64,000 nucleotides of DNA from Dehalococcoidia bacterium (GTDB lineage: Bacteria > Chloroflexota > Dehalococcoidia > Tepidiformales > Tepidiformaceae): contig JAGQHB010000030.1 of the NCBI GenBank assembly GCA_020432045.1, positions 17,347 to 81,346 of the forward strand. Reading direction: 5' to 3'. Every line of letters starts with the position of its first letter. The first letter of the stretch is position 1. A program made the position numbers and the translations under genes. Below, one piece after another: positions 1-8,782 of the stretch. The notes beneath the pieces were generated by a model. That model was not told the origin of the DNA and ran no database searches. It was given only the letters and a program-made list of their open reading frames with translations.

Positions 1-1
1 C

Positions 2-919
2 GTGCCGGGTCCGGAGGACCTGCTGGTCCGTATCCACGCGACTGCATTAAACCGGGCCGACCTGCTGCAGCGCGCGGGCAACTATCCGCAGCCGGGGCCA
101 AAAGCAGCGTTCGACATCCCCGGATTGGAGTTTTCGGGCGAAGTCGTGGCGGCGGGGGAGCGGACAGACGGCTTCGCGCCGGGCGACCGCGTAATGGGGC
201 TGCTGGCCGGCGGTGGCTATGCGGAGCAGACCGTGATCCATCACCGCTTGGCGATGACGGCGCCCGCGAACCTCTCGTGGCACGAGGCGGGCGGCGTGCC
301 CGAGGTGTATATCACGGCGCACGACGCGCTCCTCCAGTGCGACCTTGTCGCGGGTGAGCGGGTGCTGATCCATGCGGCAGGGTCGGGCGTGGGCGTCGCT
401 GCCATCCAGATCGCGAAGATGATGGGGTCGAGCTTTGTGTCCGGCACGGCGGGAAGCGACGAAAAGCTTGACCGGGCCAGGGCACTGGGGATGGACCTGG
501 GCATCAACTACCGGACGCATGACTTTGCCGATGAAGTGCTGAAGGCGACGGACGGCCAGGGCGTGGATGTGCTGCTCGACGTGATCGGCGCCGACTACTG
601 GGAACGGAACATGCGGTCGTTGGCGCGCAAAGGCCGCATGGTGATCGTGGGCTCGATGAGCGGCACGAAGACGGAAGTAAACCTTGGGATCCTTGGTGCG
701 AAGCGCGCGCAGGTGCGGGGCACGGGGCTGCGGGCTCGGCCGCTGGAAGAGAAAGCGACGACGACGAAGCTGTTCGAAAAGAGCGTTGTGCCGCATCTCG
801 CCTCGGGGCGTATCACGGTGCCGATCGACCGCGTATTCCCGCTGTCGGAGGCGGCAGCTGCTCACACCTACATGCATAGCAACGCCAACTTCGGAAAGAT
901 CGTGCTGGACTGCGAGTAG
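2..919 (+). CDS. NAD(P)H:quinone oxidoreductase, PIG3-type medium-chain dehydrogenase (5' end missing)
   Basis: Zinc-free medium-chain dehydrogenase that reduces quinones with NADPH. The first visible residues (PGPEDLLVRIHATALNRADLL) match the region that in PIG3/QOR proteins follows roughly 25 N-terminal residues, so the true start lies before the window. The GroES-like half is followed by the nucleotide-binding loop HAAGSGVG near visible residues 124-131 and the C-terminal GKIVLD ending. No catalytic-zinc Cys/His set is present, as usual for this branch. The physiological substrate is not deducible. Confidence 0.85.
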   Translation: MPGPEDLLVRIHATALNRADLLQRAGNYPQPGPKAAFDIPGLEFSGEVVAAGERTDGFAPGDRVMGLLAGGGYAEQTVIHHRLAMTAPANLSWHEAGGVPEVYITAHDALLQCDLVAGERVLIHAAGSGVGVAAIQIAKMMGSSFVSGTAGSDEKLDRARALGMDLGINYRTHDFADEVLKATDGQGVDVLLDVIGADYWERNMRSLARKGRMVIVGSMSGTKTEVNLGILGAKRAQVRGTGLRARPLEEKATTTKLFEKSVVPHLASGRITVPIDRVFPLSEAAAAHTYMHSNANFGKIVLDCE

Positions 920-1059
920 GGGCGACGCAAGGAGGATGCTCAGCTGCTGGTTTGCCAGCTATCAATGTGTACGGCGTTTTTCCGGTGGCCCAGTGCAGAA
1001 TCGAGCCGGCAATGCCCCCAAGTGCGCATCGGTCCGCAGGGGCACGAAAGGCGGTCATC

Positions 1060-1404
1060 ATGAGCAACGAGCAACCCGCGCCGGAGACGAACAGCATCAC
1101 CGTGGAACTCCTCTCAACAGTCCCCCTCGGCCCGGAGATCGAGGGCATGCAGGGCCGTCAGCTTCGGATGCGGCGGTTCACCTTTGCACCAGGCGCCGTT
1201 TTCGGCCCTGTACACGACCACGCTGGCCGGCCCGGCATGGTTTACGTTTTGCAGGGGACGATCACTGACCATCGCGATGGGGTGACGACGGACTATGGGC
1301 CGGGATTAGGCTGGCCGGAGGACCGGAACACGCGGCACTGGCTGGAGAACCGGGGGCCAATGCCGGCGGTGGAGATCTCGGTCGACATCGTCACGGAAGG
1401 CTAG
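1060..1404 (+). CDS. small cupin-domain protein
   Basis: A 114-residue single-domain cupin. The ATG at 1060 is preceded by a purine-rich GAAAGGCGG, so it is preferred over in-frame codons further upstream. The metal-site pattern is visible: H52 and H54 (VHDH), the strand GMVYVLQGT, and H93 in TRHWLEN. It has no signal peptide. Such small cupins act as dioxygenases, isomerases or sensors, and nothing here decides between these. The stop codon is immediately followed by the crotonase remnant, so the gene sits at a recombination junction. Confidence 0.75.
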   Translation: MSNEQPAPETNSITVELLSTVPLGPEIEGMQGRQLRMRRFTFAPGAVFGPVHDHAGRPGMVYVLQGTITDHRDGVTTDYGPGLGWPEDRNTRHWLENRGPMPAVEISVDIVTEG

Positions 1405-1405
1405 A

Positions 1406-1732
1406 CCGGGATCCGGCGAGGCCAACGATATGCTATTCACGCGCGAGCGCATCAATGCCGCGACGGTGCTGTCGTCCGGGTTGGTGAGCCGCGTCGTCCC
1501 GGCCAACGAACTGCTGACGGTCGCGCGGGGGATGGCGGAGAAGATCGCCGGGTATGTGCCGCTCGCCGTGCGCGCCATGCACGAGTGGGTCCGGCACCAG
1601 GGCAACATGCCGCCAGGAGAAGCGATGCGCCTTGCAGGGACAATGCGCTGGGCAATCGGCCAGACTGACGACGCCAAAGAAGGCCCGCGTGCCTTCGCGG
1701 AAAAACGTCCACCCGTGTTCAAAGGGGAATAG
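1406..1732 (+). pseudogene. enoyl-CoA hydratase/isomerase C-terminal remnant
   Basis: This open frame encodes only the C-terminal third of a crotonase-fold protein: MLFTRERINAATVLSSGLVS, VVPANELL and the closing FAEKRPPVFKGE are typical of the last 100 residues of enoyl-CoA hydratases. Family members run to about 260 residues and carry an N-terminal oxyanion-hole region that is absent. In-frame codons before the ATG at 1430 (GEAND) still look crotonase-like, so homology begins right after the cupin stop at 1404, the sign of a 5' deletion. It may still be translated, but the active-site half is gone. A complete paralogue lies at 12230-13051. Confidence 0.7.
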
Positions 1733-1765
1733 GGGTGCCATGAACGGGAGGAGAGGCTGACAGAC

Positions 1766-2284
1766 ATGACACCAGAAGAAGAACGGGTCCGGTCGTACCT
1801 GCTGGGCCAGGCGAACAAACTTTCGATCGCGGACCTGGTCGCGAAAGTACGGGAGGACTGCACCGCCCTGGAAGGGGTTGGAGCGGCAGTGCCAGCCGGG
1901 CGGTTCCATGACCGGCCGGGCGATGGCGAGTGGTCCGCAGCCGAGGTATGGACGCACGTCCTCGACATCAACGAGTCCGGGCGGCGGATGATTACGTCGG
2001 CCATCGAAAGCGGTGTCATCCCGGAACGCGTAAGCGACACCATCGCTGGCGGTGCTCGTACGGAACTTACGACAAGCGGGGATTACTGGGCGCGATACCT
2101 GGAGGAACGGGAACTGCTCCTCGATCGCGTATCGCAGGCACGTGGCGATGAGCATCTTGAGGCGAAGATCACACATCCCCAGTTCGGACCGTTCAGCTGG
2201 CGCGAGTGGCTGCTGTTCATGCGTGTGCATGACCTGGACCATCTGCGGCAGCTCCAGAGCATCGCCGCTGCGCTCGGGAACTGA
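1766..2284 (+). CDS. DinB/YfiT-type four-helix metalloprotein
   Basis: A 172-residue DinB_2-like four-helix bundle protein. The three expected metal-ligand histidines are H64 in EVWTHVLDI and H155 and H159 in VHDLDHLRQL. The internal motif DGEWSAAEVWTHV matches the DKWSxxEVxxHL consensus of the family. Many members are thiol-dependent transferases (mycothiol or bacillithiol S-transferases) or of unknown function, so the substrate is unknown. It is followed after 9 bp by the oxidoreductase at 2294, suggesting one operon. Confidence 0.8.
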   Translation: MTPEEERVRSYLLGQANKLSIADLVAKVREDCTALEGVGAAVPAGRFHDRPGDGEWSAAEVWTHVLDINESGRRMITSAIESGVIPERVSDTIAGGARTELTTSGDYWARYLEERELLLDRVSQARGDEHLEAKITHPQFGPFSWREWLLFMRVHDLDHLRQLQSIAAALGN

Positions 2285-2293
2285 GGACAGAGC

Positions 2294-3337
2294 ATGGTGA
2301 AGGTATCGGTGGGATTCGGCGTGGGCCGCAACGGCTGGGGAGAAGCAGTGAGCTGGATCCTCGAAGCGGAACGGCTTGGCGTGGATAGCGCATGGGCAGC
2401 GGAGGCGTGGGGGTTCGACGCCGTGACGCCGCTCGCCTATCTCGCCGGCCAAACGAAGACGATCAAGCTGGGGACGGGCATCATGCAGGCCGGGACGCGC
2501 ACGCCTGCCGCCGTGGCCATGACGGCACTGACAATGCAATCGCTTTCGGACGGGCGCTTTATCCTCGGGCTGGGCAACAGCGGGCCGCAGGTGGTGGAAG
2601 GCTGGCACGGCATCCCGTTCGACCGTCCGGTACAGCGTCTGCGAGAACTCGTGGAGATTGTGCGCATGGCGGCCAGCGGTGAGCGCGTGAGCTACGAGGG
2701 CAAGGTGTACACGCTGCCACTGCCGGGCGGGGAGGGGCGGGCGTTGCGGACGAGCGCTCCACCGGCACAGGTGCCGATCTACCTCGCGACGCTGGGGCCG
2801 CGGAGTCTCGAGATGACGGGCGAGATCGCCGACGGGTGGCTTGCATCGTCGTTCATGCCCGACCACGCGGACGTGTTCTTCGACCCGATCCGGCGCGGGG
2901 CAGAACGGGCGGGACGGGCATTCGACGAAATCGAGCGGCACGGCGGTGGCGTCGTAGCGTTCACGGATGACCTGGAACGGGTAGTCCCGGACCGAAAGCC
3001 CGGGTTCGCTTTCGAGATCGGCGCGATGGGCTCGAAGGACCACAACTTCTACAAGGAGGCCTACGCGCGGCAAGGCTATGCCGAGCTTGTGGACCGGGTG
3101 CAGGGCCTGTGGCTCGAACGGAAGCGTGACGAGGCAGCAGCGCTCATCCCCGATGAATTCGTGCTAAAGGCGAACCTGCTGGGCACAGAAGCGATGGTGC
3201 GCGAGCGCATCCGCGTCTACCGGAAGGCGGGCGTGACGACGATCAGCGCGAACCCGGCGGGAGAGACGTTGGCAGAGCGCGTCGAGACGCTGGGCCGGTT
3301 CATGACGCTGGTGGGAGAGGTGAGCGCGGAGGCGTAG
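2294..3337 (+). CDS. LLM-class F420-dependent oxidoreductase
   Basis: Bacterial luciferase-like TIM-barrel oxidoreductase of 347 residues, likely using reduced coenzyme F420. Diagnostic stretches are AAEAWGFDAVTPLAYLAGQT, IKLGTGIMQAGTRTPAAVAM, MQSLSDGRFILGLGNSGPQV and EGWHGIPFDRP. The C-terminal half has the usual GTEAMVRERIRVYRKAGVTT segment. It is cytosolic and its substrate cannot be read from sequence. F420 use is inferred from the family. A deazaflavin-type protein at 14226-14594 is consistent with F420 being present in this organism. Confidence 0.88.
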   Translation: MVKVSVGFGVGRNGWGEAVSWILEAERLGVDSAWAAEAWGFDAVTPLAYLAGQTKTIKLGTGIMQAGTRTPAAVAMTALTMQSLSDGRFILGLGNSGPQVVEGWHGIPFDRPVQRLRELVEIVRMAASGERVSYEGKVYTLPLPGGEGRALRTSAPPAQVPIYLATLGPRSLEMTGEIADGWLASSFMPDHADVFFDPIRRGAERAGRAFDEIERHGGGVVAFTDDLERVVPDRKPGFAFEIGAMGSKDHNFYKEAYARQGYAELVDRVQGLWLERKRDEAAALIPDEFVLKANLLGTEAMVRERIRVYRKAGVTTISANPAGETLAERVETLGRFMTLVGEVSAEA

Positions 3338-3430
3338 GAAGAGTCCCGTAGCGTCTGCGTTCACCTCGCCGCGCAGCACGAACGGACCAGCAGATAGCCA
3401 CCGGCTCCGCGCTGGCCGATAGTTCCGAAC

Positions 3431-6028
3431 ATGGCGGAACCGTTTCACCGCTACTGCGATACGTGTGGCGCCCGGTTCGCGCTCGATGCGCACGCCTGCC
3501 CGCAGTGCGGGACGAACTGGAGCCCGAGTCCACCGCGCACGATCGCGAGCGCAAAGGCAACGCTCGAAACGCTCCAGGAATGGCATGCGGAAGGGATCAT
3601 CCCGGCCGAGGCGTTCGGGGCGCTGCAGGCACGTGCTGAAGCGGATCTTCAGGGTGCGATCGACGCAGCCATTCGCCCGACGAGAGAATCAGCCACCGCC
3701 GCACCACCGCCCCCGATCACAGAGGCGATACAGCCATCCTTGCCCCCTGGCCCGGATTTCGGAGCGATCCTGTCGGAACGGCAGGCGGACATCTTGCTGT
3801 ACCTCGGCGCGTTTCTGCTGGGCATGGCGGCGCTCATCTTCGTGAGCTACCAGGACGGCACGGGCAACGCGGCGGTACGGGTGGCGGTGCTGGCCGGGTA
3901 CACGGTGGCCAGCCTCGCAAGCGGCCTGCTGGTGCGGCGCTGGGACCGGGTGCGCGAAGCCGGACATGTCTTTCTCGGGCTGGGTGCGCTCCTTGTGCCG
4001 TTGAATTTCGTCCTCCTCTACACGGAAGTGTTACGGGACCGGGACGTGCCGCTCGACGCGGTCTGGTTGTACGGCTCGGTTTTCAGTGGCGCGCTCTACG
4101 CGGCGCTTGCCTGGCGAGGGTTCGGGCGCCTTTACCGGATCCCCGCCGGGATTGCAGTGCTCTCGGCGTGGATCTCGCTCAGTTCCGTGGTGGAGCTGCC
4201 ACTCGAGTGGTTCGGAGCGTGGCTCATGCTGCTGGCCGGGGCGGTCGCCGCGATCGGTGCGCCGAAACGGAAGTGGCTGGTCATTTGCGGCGGTGTGCCC
4301 GGCGGGTTCGCGCTGGCGTGGGCATATGTCGCAACGTTCGGGGACCATCCCTGGCAGCTGCCGGCGACGCATGCGATCGCAACGGCGGCAACCGCATGGA
4401 GTGCGTACCGGTTTCGATCGTCGCCTGGCCTGGGCGCCGTGCTATTGCTGGGCGCAGGCACCGTTTCGGCGGCGATGTGGGTACTGGACGCGCCGCCGGC
4501 GACGCTTTGCTACCCGCTTCTTCTAAGCGGGGTGGGTGCGCTGGTGATGGCCCGGGCGAACCGTGGATGGACCTGGCCGTGGTGGTACACCGCAGCGATG
4601 GCACTCACGTCGCTACCCGGGTTGGACCCAGAAGGCGCGAGCGCGGGATGGCGGGGGCTGGGCTGCTTCGGTAGTGCTGCTCTCGCCAGCTACCTGGCGT
4701 GGAAGAACGTTGACCATGGGTTTAGCACCTCGCCGGTGGGCAACAACGAGGTTGCGCGGACGCTGTGGGGCGAGCGCCTTGTCTATGCGCTGGCAGCGGC
4801 CGCGTTCGCGCTTGGGGGCACGATCCTGCTGCAGGAACAGGTAGGGATCGGCTCGCCGGAGAATGGTGCGCTGCTCACGGTGCTGGCGGCAGCGCCTGCG
4901 GTTGCCGTCATGCTGTTCCCTCGCCTGCGGTCAGACCACCTGCTGGCCGGGGCGATCCCGATCTCCGCGGCGGCGGCGTTTGCGGCGCTACCCACCGACG
5001 GTGACTACCTGTACGCGGCAGCCTACCTGGCGGTACCGGGCGCGGCCTGGTTTGGGGCGTTTGCGCTCAGCGGGAGGTGGGTGCTCGCCGTTACGGGCGC
5101 CGCCTTCTTCGTGCTCGCCGCGTTTGGGGTGCGGGCAGAGTATGCCTGGCCCTACTGGCAGCTGGCGCTCGCCTTCGCGGGCGCGGGGCTCTTGCTGTTT
5201 GTCACGCTCGAACCCTTCCGCGAGTACGGGGCGCCCAGCGAGCGACCTGTCTGCGCGATCATCCTTTCGTGGGGGCTGCACGCGGTCGCACTCCTGGTCG
5301 CCGTTGCGAGCCTCTTCGGATTCCTGTTCGACAGGGTAGAAACCGGCCGGGATCTGGTGGGCCTGCTGGTCGAGCGCGGGGACTACCGGGCAATCATCGT
5401 GCTGGTGCTGTTGCTGGCCGTGCTTATCGGGCGCGATGGATGGCGGTCCTGGGGTCCTCTGGCACTGCTTCCAGCGACAGCGGTCGGCCTCGCCGGGATC
5501 TTGATGACGATCGGACTGGCGAACCCATCCAACGTGCAGGCATACACGGCGCCGGTGGGGCTGTACCTGCTCGCGATCGGCCTGTGGGTGCAGCGATCAC
5601 CGGATGTTGCCGCCCCGCATCTCCAGCTGCACGAGGTTGCAACGGTCGCCGGGGCAGCCTTCATCGTCTTCCCGCAGGTGGAGCAGAGCTTCGACCCGGG
5701 CGGCGGGTTCTGGGGCCTGGTCCTCATTGGAGAGGGGCTGGGGTTCCTAGTCGTGGGGCTGCTGTTTGCCGAGCGCTGGCTCGTCCCGGTGGGCACGCTC
5801 GTGCTGGGCGGGGTCGCGATGCGCTTCCTGCTGGAGAGCAGCGACACGGTGCCGTATTGGCTTTCGCTGGGGCTGCTGGGCACCCTGCTGCTGGCGGCAG
5901 GCCTGTTCGTGCTGTTGAACGCCGAATGGTGGGCGGCGACGCGACGCGATGCCGTGCGATGGTGGCAACGAGCGGGCGAGGGCTCTGTTGGCACGCTGGA
6001 GCCTCCGCCACCCCGGGCGGGAGAGTAG
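3431..6028 (+). CDS. large polytopic membrane protein with N-terminal zinc ribbon
   Basis: An 865-residue protein that opens with a zinc ribbon (C9-x2-C12 and C23-x2-C26), continues with about 90 soluble residues containing a short helical segment (LETLQEWHAEGIIPAEAFGAL) and a Pro-rich linker, and then from about residue 115 is almost entirely hydrophobic, with many transmembrane helices to the C-terminus. The architecture resembles DUF2157/SCO7613-like membrane proteins of Actinobacteria and Chloroflexota, which have no known function. The gene is alone between the F420 oxidoreductase and a terminator. No enzymatic motif was found. Confidence 0.75.
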   Translation: MAEPFHRYCDTCGARFALDAHACPQCGTNWSPSPPRTIASAKATLETLQEWHAEGIIPAEAFGALQARAEADLQGAIDAAIRPTRESATAAPPPPITEAIQPSLPPGPDFGAILSERQADILLYLGAFLLGMAALIFVSYQDGTGNAAVRVAVLAGYTVASLASGLLVRRWDRVREAGHVFLGLGALLVPLNFVLLYTEVLRDRDVPLDAVWLYGSVFSGALYAALAWRGFGRLYRIPAGIAVLSAWISLSSVVELPLEWFGAWLMLLAGAVAAIGAPKRKWLVICGGVPGGFALAWAYVATFGDHPWQLPATHAIATAATAWSAYRFRSSPGLGAVLLLGAGTVSAAMWVLDAPPATLCYPLLLSGVGALVMARANRGWTWPWWYTAAMALTSLPGLDPEGASAGWRGLGCFGSAALASYLAWKNVDHGFSTSPVGNNEVARTLWGERLVYALAAAAFALGGTILLQEQVGIGSPENGALLTVLAAAPAVAVMLFPRLRSDHLLAGAIPISAAAAFAALPTDGDYLYAAAYLAVPGAAWFGAFALSGRWVLAVTGAAFFVLAAFGVRAEYAWPYWQLALAFAGAGLLLFVTLEPFREYGAPSERPVCAIILSWGLHAVALLVAVASLFGFLFDRVETGRDLVGLLVERGDYRAIIVLVLLLAVLIGRDGWRSWGPLALLPATAVGLAGILMTIGLANPSNVQAYTAPVGLYLLAIGLWVQRSPDVAAPHLQLHEVATVAGAAFIVFPQVEQSFDPGGGFWGLVLIGEGLGFLVVGLLFAERWLVPVGTLVLGGVAMRFLLESSDTVPYWLSLGLLGTLLLAAGLFVLLNAEWWAATRRDAVRWWQRAGEGSVGTLEPPPPRAGE

Positions 6029-6047
6029 CCGCCCGAGACAATAAAAG

Positions 6048-6073
6048 CGGGGGAGGCTCGAAAGCCTCCCCCG
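6048..6073. terminator. bidirectional intrinsic terminator
   Basis: A perfect 11-bp stem (6048-6058 with 6063-6073) around a CGAA tetraloop separates two convergent genes. On the minus strand the stem is followed by TTTTATTGTC, a good U-tract for the acyl-CoA dehydrogenase gene. On the plus strand it is followed by the weaker TTGTTG. Confidence 0.9.
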
Positions 6074-6101
6074 TTGTTGACGTTCCCCGGACCCGGGCGG
6101 A

Positions 6102-7277
6102 TTAGCCGCGCGGAAGGCCGAGGCCGCGGGTAGCGATGATGTTTCGCTGGATTTCGCTGGTGCCGGCGGCGACGGTGCTGGACATGGACGACAGGTAGGG
6201 TGTCGCGATGTCCATGATTTCCTGCTTGCTGCCGTTGCGCAGCTGGCCGAGCATGCCAAGCATGCTCATGCCGGTCTTGCCGATGCGCTGGCTGAGCTCA
6301 GAGCCGAACAGCTTGGAGGCGCTGGCCTCGTGGTTCGGGACCAGCCCCTTGGCCTGCATGTGGGCGACGCGATAGGAGAGGAACGTGCCGGTGGTCACTT
6401 CGATGTGGCGGTCGGCCAGTTCGTGGCGGATGGAGGGCCGGCGCTCGGCCAACTCGGGATGATCCTTTGCCAGCTTCATGAGGCGTTCGACGCGCTTGCG
6501 GCCGCCCGCGTAGGCGCCGATGCCGCTGCGCTCGAAGTCGAGGGCGACGGCAAGGTGATACCAGCCGCGGTTCACTTCACCAACAACCTGGTTAGCGGGA
6601 ATGCGGACATCTTCGAAGAAGACCTCGTTGAAGCCGTGGCGGCCAGCCATGTTGATAAGCGGGCGGACGCTGACGCCGGGGGTGTTCATATCGAGCATGA
6701 ACATCGTGATGCCCTTGTGCTTCGGGGCGTCCGGGTCGGTGCGGGCGGCGAGCCAGCCCCAGTCGGCCATGTGGCCGCCGCTGGTCCAGATCTTGGAGCC
6801 GTTGACGACGTACTCGTCGCCGTCGCGGACCGCGCGGGTCTGAAGGGCGGCGAGGTCGGAACCGGCGCCGGGCTCGCTGTAGAGGGTGCACCACCAGTCG
6901 TCTGCACCGGTGATGCGGGGGATGAAGCGCTTCTTCTGCTCGTCGGTGCCGTAAAGCATGAGGCTGGGGCCGACCCACTGGATGCCCATGTTGCCAACGG
7001 GAGCCCCGGCGTAGGCCATTTCTTCGTTGTAGACGAGCTGGCGCATGTGGCTGGCGCCAGAACCTCCCATGTCCTTGGGCCAGGCCATCGCAAGCCAGCC
7101 CTTCTGAGAGAGCTTCTTTTGGAAGGTCATCGTATAGGCCTTCTCTTCGTCAGAGGACTTGAAGCCGCCTTCTTCGGCGCGCTTCAGGCGCTCTTCTTCG
7201 GGGGGGAGCTCGGCTGTGATGAAGTCCCGGACTTCCCCGCGGAAGGCCTCCACATCGGGTTCATAGGTGTAACGCAT
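6102..7277 (-). CDS. acyl-CoA dehydrogenase
   Basis: FAD-dependent acyl-CoA dehydrogenase of 391 residues that introduces a trans-2 double bond into an acyl-CoA. The ATG at 7277 has a GGAGG ribosome site upstream; longer in-frame extensions lack family similarity. Visible hallmarks are LYSEPGAGSDLAAL (flavin/substrate signature), VVNGSKIWTSGGHMADW, and the C-terminal helices ending in AGTSEIQRNIIATRGLGLPRG. It fits the FadE/CaiA-like branch; chain-length preference is unknown. It diverges from the secreted-paralogue genes starting near 7424. Confidence 0.9.
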   Translation of the reverse strand: MRYTYEPDVEAFRGEVRDFITAELPPEEERLKRAEEGGFKSSDEEKAYTMTFQKKLSQKGWLAMAWPKDMGGSGASHMRQLVYNEEMAYAGAPVGNMGIQWVGPSLMLYGTDEQKKRFIPRITGADDWWCTLYSEPGAGSDLAALQTRAVRDGDEYVVNGSKIWTSGGHMADWGWLAARTDPDAPKHKGITMFMLDMNTPGVSVRPLINMAGRHGFNEVFFEDVRIPANQVVGEVNRGWYHLAVALDFERSGIGAYAGGRKRVERLMKLAKDHPELAERRPSIRHELADRHIEVTTGTFLSYRVAHMQAKGLVPNHEASASKLFGSELSQRIGKTGMSMLGMLGQLRNGSKQEIMDIATPYLSSMSSTVAAGTSEIQRNIIATRGLGLPRG

Positions 7278-7423
7278 TCGGATGTACCTCCGGTAATTGT
7301 TCGCGTGGCGCGAAGAATAACAAATGCGGGCGCGCATGTCGTGTAGGAAAGCGAGTGAACGGCCGCATGCGATCGACCCGGCGTTTACCCTCGACCGCGC
7401 GAGTGCGTACCGGTAGGTTTCGC

Positions 7424-7954
7424 ATGGCGATGTACATGCGATTTCGCCGGGCGATCCGGTTGTCACTGGCGGCGGTGTTGTTGGCGGTGGTGCTGGCCCC
7501 GGGCGCAGGCCTGCGGATTCACCCCGCGGCCGCGCTATTCGACGAGCTTCGCATCGAGATCCGGCCCGAGGGGTTTAACCCGGCCGTGTGCCAGGTGAAC
7601 CGCAACACCTACGCCAATATCCGGTTTGTGAACAGAGATTCGAAGCCACGCCGCATCGTGGTCGACGAAATCGCGGAGCCCGGGGCGTTCCGGCTCGACA
7701 CGGGCTGGATCGCCCCCGGCGAAACGCAGACGACAAGCTGGACCTTCACGGAACTGCAGGACCTGAGGTACCGCGATCACGACAACCCGGCACTGACGGG
7801 GCGGATCATCGTGCCGATCCCGAACAACGCGGAACAGATCTGTGAGGCAGCGGTCTTACCGGACCCGGCCGGTGACCCGTGCGTCCGGGCGTTCGCAGAA
7901 CCGGCCGGTTGCCGCGTGATCCCGCGAGTAACGAGCGACGGTCCGTTGCAGTAG
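7424..7954 (+). CDS. secreted cupredoxin-like protein, tandem paralogue 1
   Basis: About 176 residues with an N-terminal signal or anchor segment (RAIRLSLAAVLLAVVLAPGAG). Start choice among clustered ATGs at 7424, 7430 and 7436 is uncertain. The mature part has a beta-sandwich-like pattern (FNPAVCQVNRNTYANIRFVN, DSKPRRIVVDE, FRLDTGWIAPGETQT) shared with the next gene, and both end with a short Cys-containing segment and SDGP(L/Q)Q. The order of conserved residues resembles cupredoxin folds, but the His-Cys-Met copper ligands are not evident, so metal binding is not claimed. Function unknown. Confidence 0.65.
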   Translation: MAMYMRFRRAIRLSLAAVLLAVVLAPGAGLRIHPAAALFDELRIEIRPEGFNPAVCQVNRNTYANIRFVNRDSKPRRIVVDEIAEPGAFRLDTGWIAPGETQTTSWTFTELQDLRYRDHDNPALTGRIIVPIPNNAEQICEAAVLPDPAGDPCVRAFAEPAGCRVIPRVTSDGPLQ

Positions 7955-8052
7955 CCGGACACAGCGGCAGGTTTACGCACTCGACCGTTCTTATGACGCG
8001 CCGTACGGTGGGCGTTCGCTCCGTGGTGGGGTGGAGCGAGGTTGGCCGGAAA

Positions 8053-8634
8053 ATGAACCAGAAACTGACACGCGCTCTAAGCGTGGTTGCGGCCGTCTCG
8101 ATGCTGACGGCCGGCATTGCCGTGGTCGTCCTCAGCGAGAGCAGCACGCCAGCACAGGCGGCGGGCACGTACTACATCGACATTCTCCCCGGTGGCTTTA
8201 ACCCGCCAAACTGCACTGTGAACCGGAACGACAGCACGGTGAAGTTCGTGAACAAGGACAGCAAACCGCGGCGAGTTGTGGCCGGGGACCAGGTTGAGGA
8301 GACCGGCGAATACCCGCTCGATACGGGCCTAATCCTTCCTGGCGAAACGCAATCGGGCGGCTGGTTCTTCTCGGCACTCGACCAGAAGACCTATAAGGAT
8401 TTCGACAACCCGGCGTTGACTGGCGTCATCATCGTGCCCAGAGACGAGAATGCGCAGTCCGTCTGCTCGCCCTTGCCGCCGACCCCAACACCGACCAATA
8501 CGCCGACCGTGACGCCGACACCGACCGCAACGCCGCCGCCGCCGCCAACCCCAGAGGCGTGCGCACGGCTGCTGAACGCGCCGAAGGGCTGCAACCTGGC
8601 GCCGGCGGTCGCGAGCGACGGGCCGCAGCAGTAG
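8053..8634 (+). CDS. secreted cupredoxin-like protein, tandem paralogue 2
   Basis: A 193-residue protein starting at the ATG at 8053, with a clear signal peptide (hydrophobic stretch then a TPAQAAG cleavage region). The core repeats the paralogue-1 motifs: GGFNPPNCTVNRND, FVNKDSKPRRVV, YPLDTGLILPGETQS and DNPALTGVIIVP. A Thr-Pro-rich linker of about 25 residues, absent from paralogue 1, connects it to the shared tail C-ARLLNAPKGC ... VASDGPQQ. Two conserved cysteines in the tail suggest a disulfide. Likely a cell-surface protein; function not recognised. Confidence 0.7.
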   Translation: MNQKLTRALSVVAAVSMLTAGIAVVVLSESSTPAQAAGTYYIDILPGGFNPPNCTVNRNDSTVKFVNKDSKPRRVVAGDQVEETGEYPLDTGLILPGETQSGGWFFSALDQKTYKDFDNPALTGVIIVPRDENAQSVCSPLPPTPTPTNTPTVTPTPTATPPPPPTPEACARLLNAPKGCNLAPAVASDGPQQ

Positions 8635-8647
8635 GGGGCGGGAGGCA

Positions 8648-8750
8648 CCCCTCATCCCCGGCCCTTCTCCCCGTGTCCGGGGAGAAGGGAGAACAGACGC
8701 GATCATGCGGGGCCCTCGCCCCCGGCAGGGAGAGAGGGCAGGGTGAGGGG
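8648..8750. repeat. palindromic intergenic repeat (REP-like), copy 1
   Basis: About 103 bp opening with CCCCTCATCCCC and closing with GGGTGAGGGG, with an internal perfect stem CTTCTCCCC-GTGTCC-GGGGAGAAG. It matches copy 2 nearly base for base, apart from an extra AGAGAGGGCAGG stretch near the 3' end. Elements opening with CCCCTCAT and CTTCTCCCC are dispersed repeats in many bacterial genomes. Confidence 0.8.
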
Positions 8751-8782
8751 CGCTACCCGCCGAAATCCTTTGTGCTGCCGCG

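Noticed and set aside
1433..3073. Long open frame (546 codons) on the minus strand across the DinB and F420-oxidoreductase genes
   Set aside because: It is antisense to well-supported genes, has no family motifs and is a usual by-product of high GC content.
6330..7346. Long open frame on the plus strand across the acyl-CoA dehydrogenase gene
   Set aside because: Antisense to a gene with full family motifs; the residue composition (Ala/Gly/Val/Asp-rich) is an artefact of GC-rich antisense reading.
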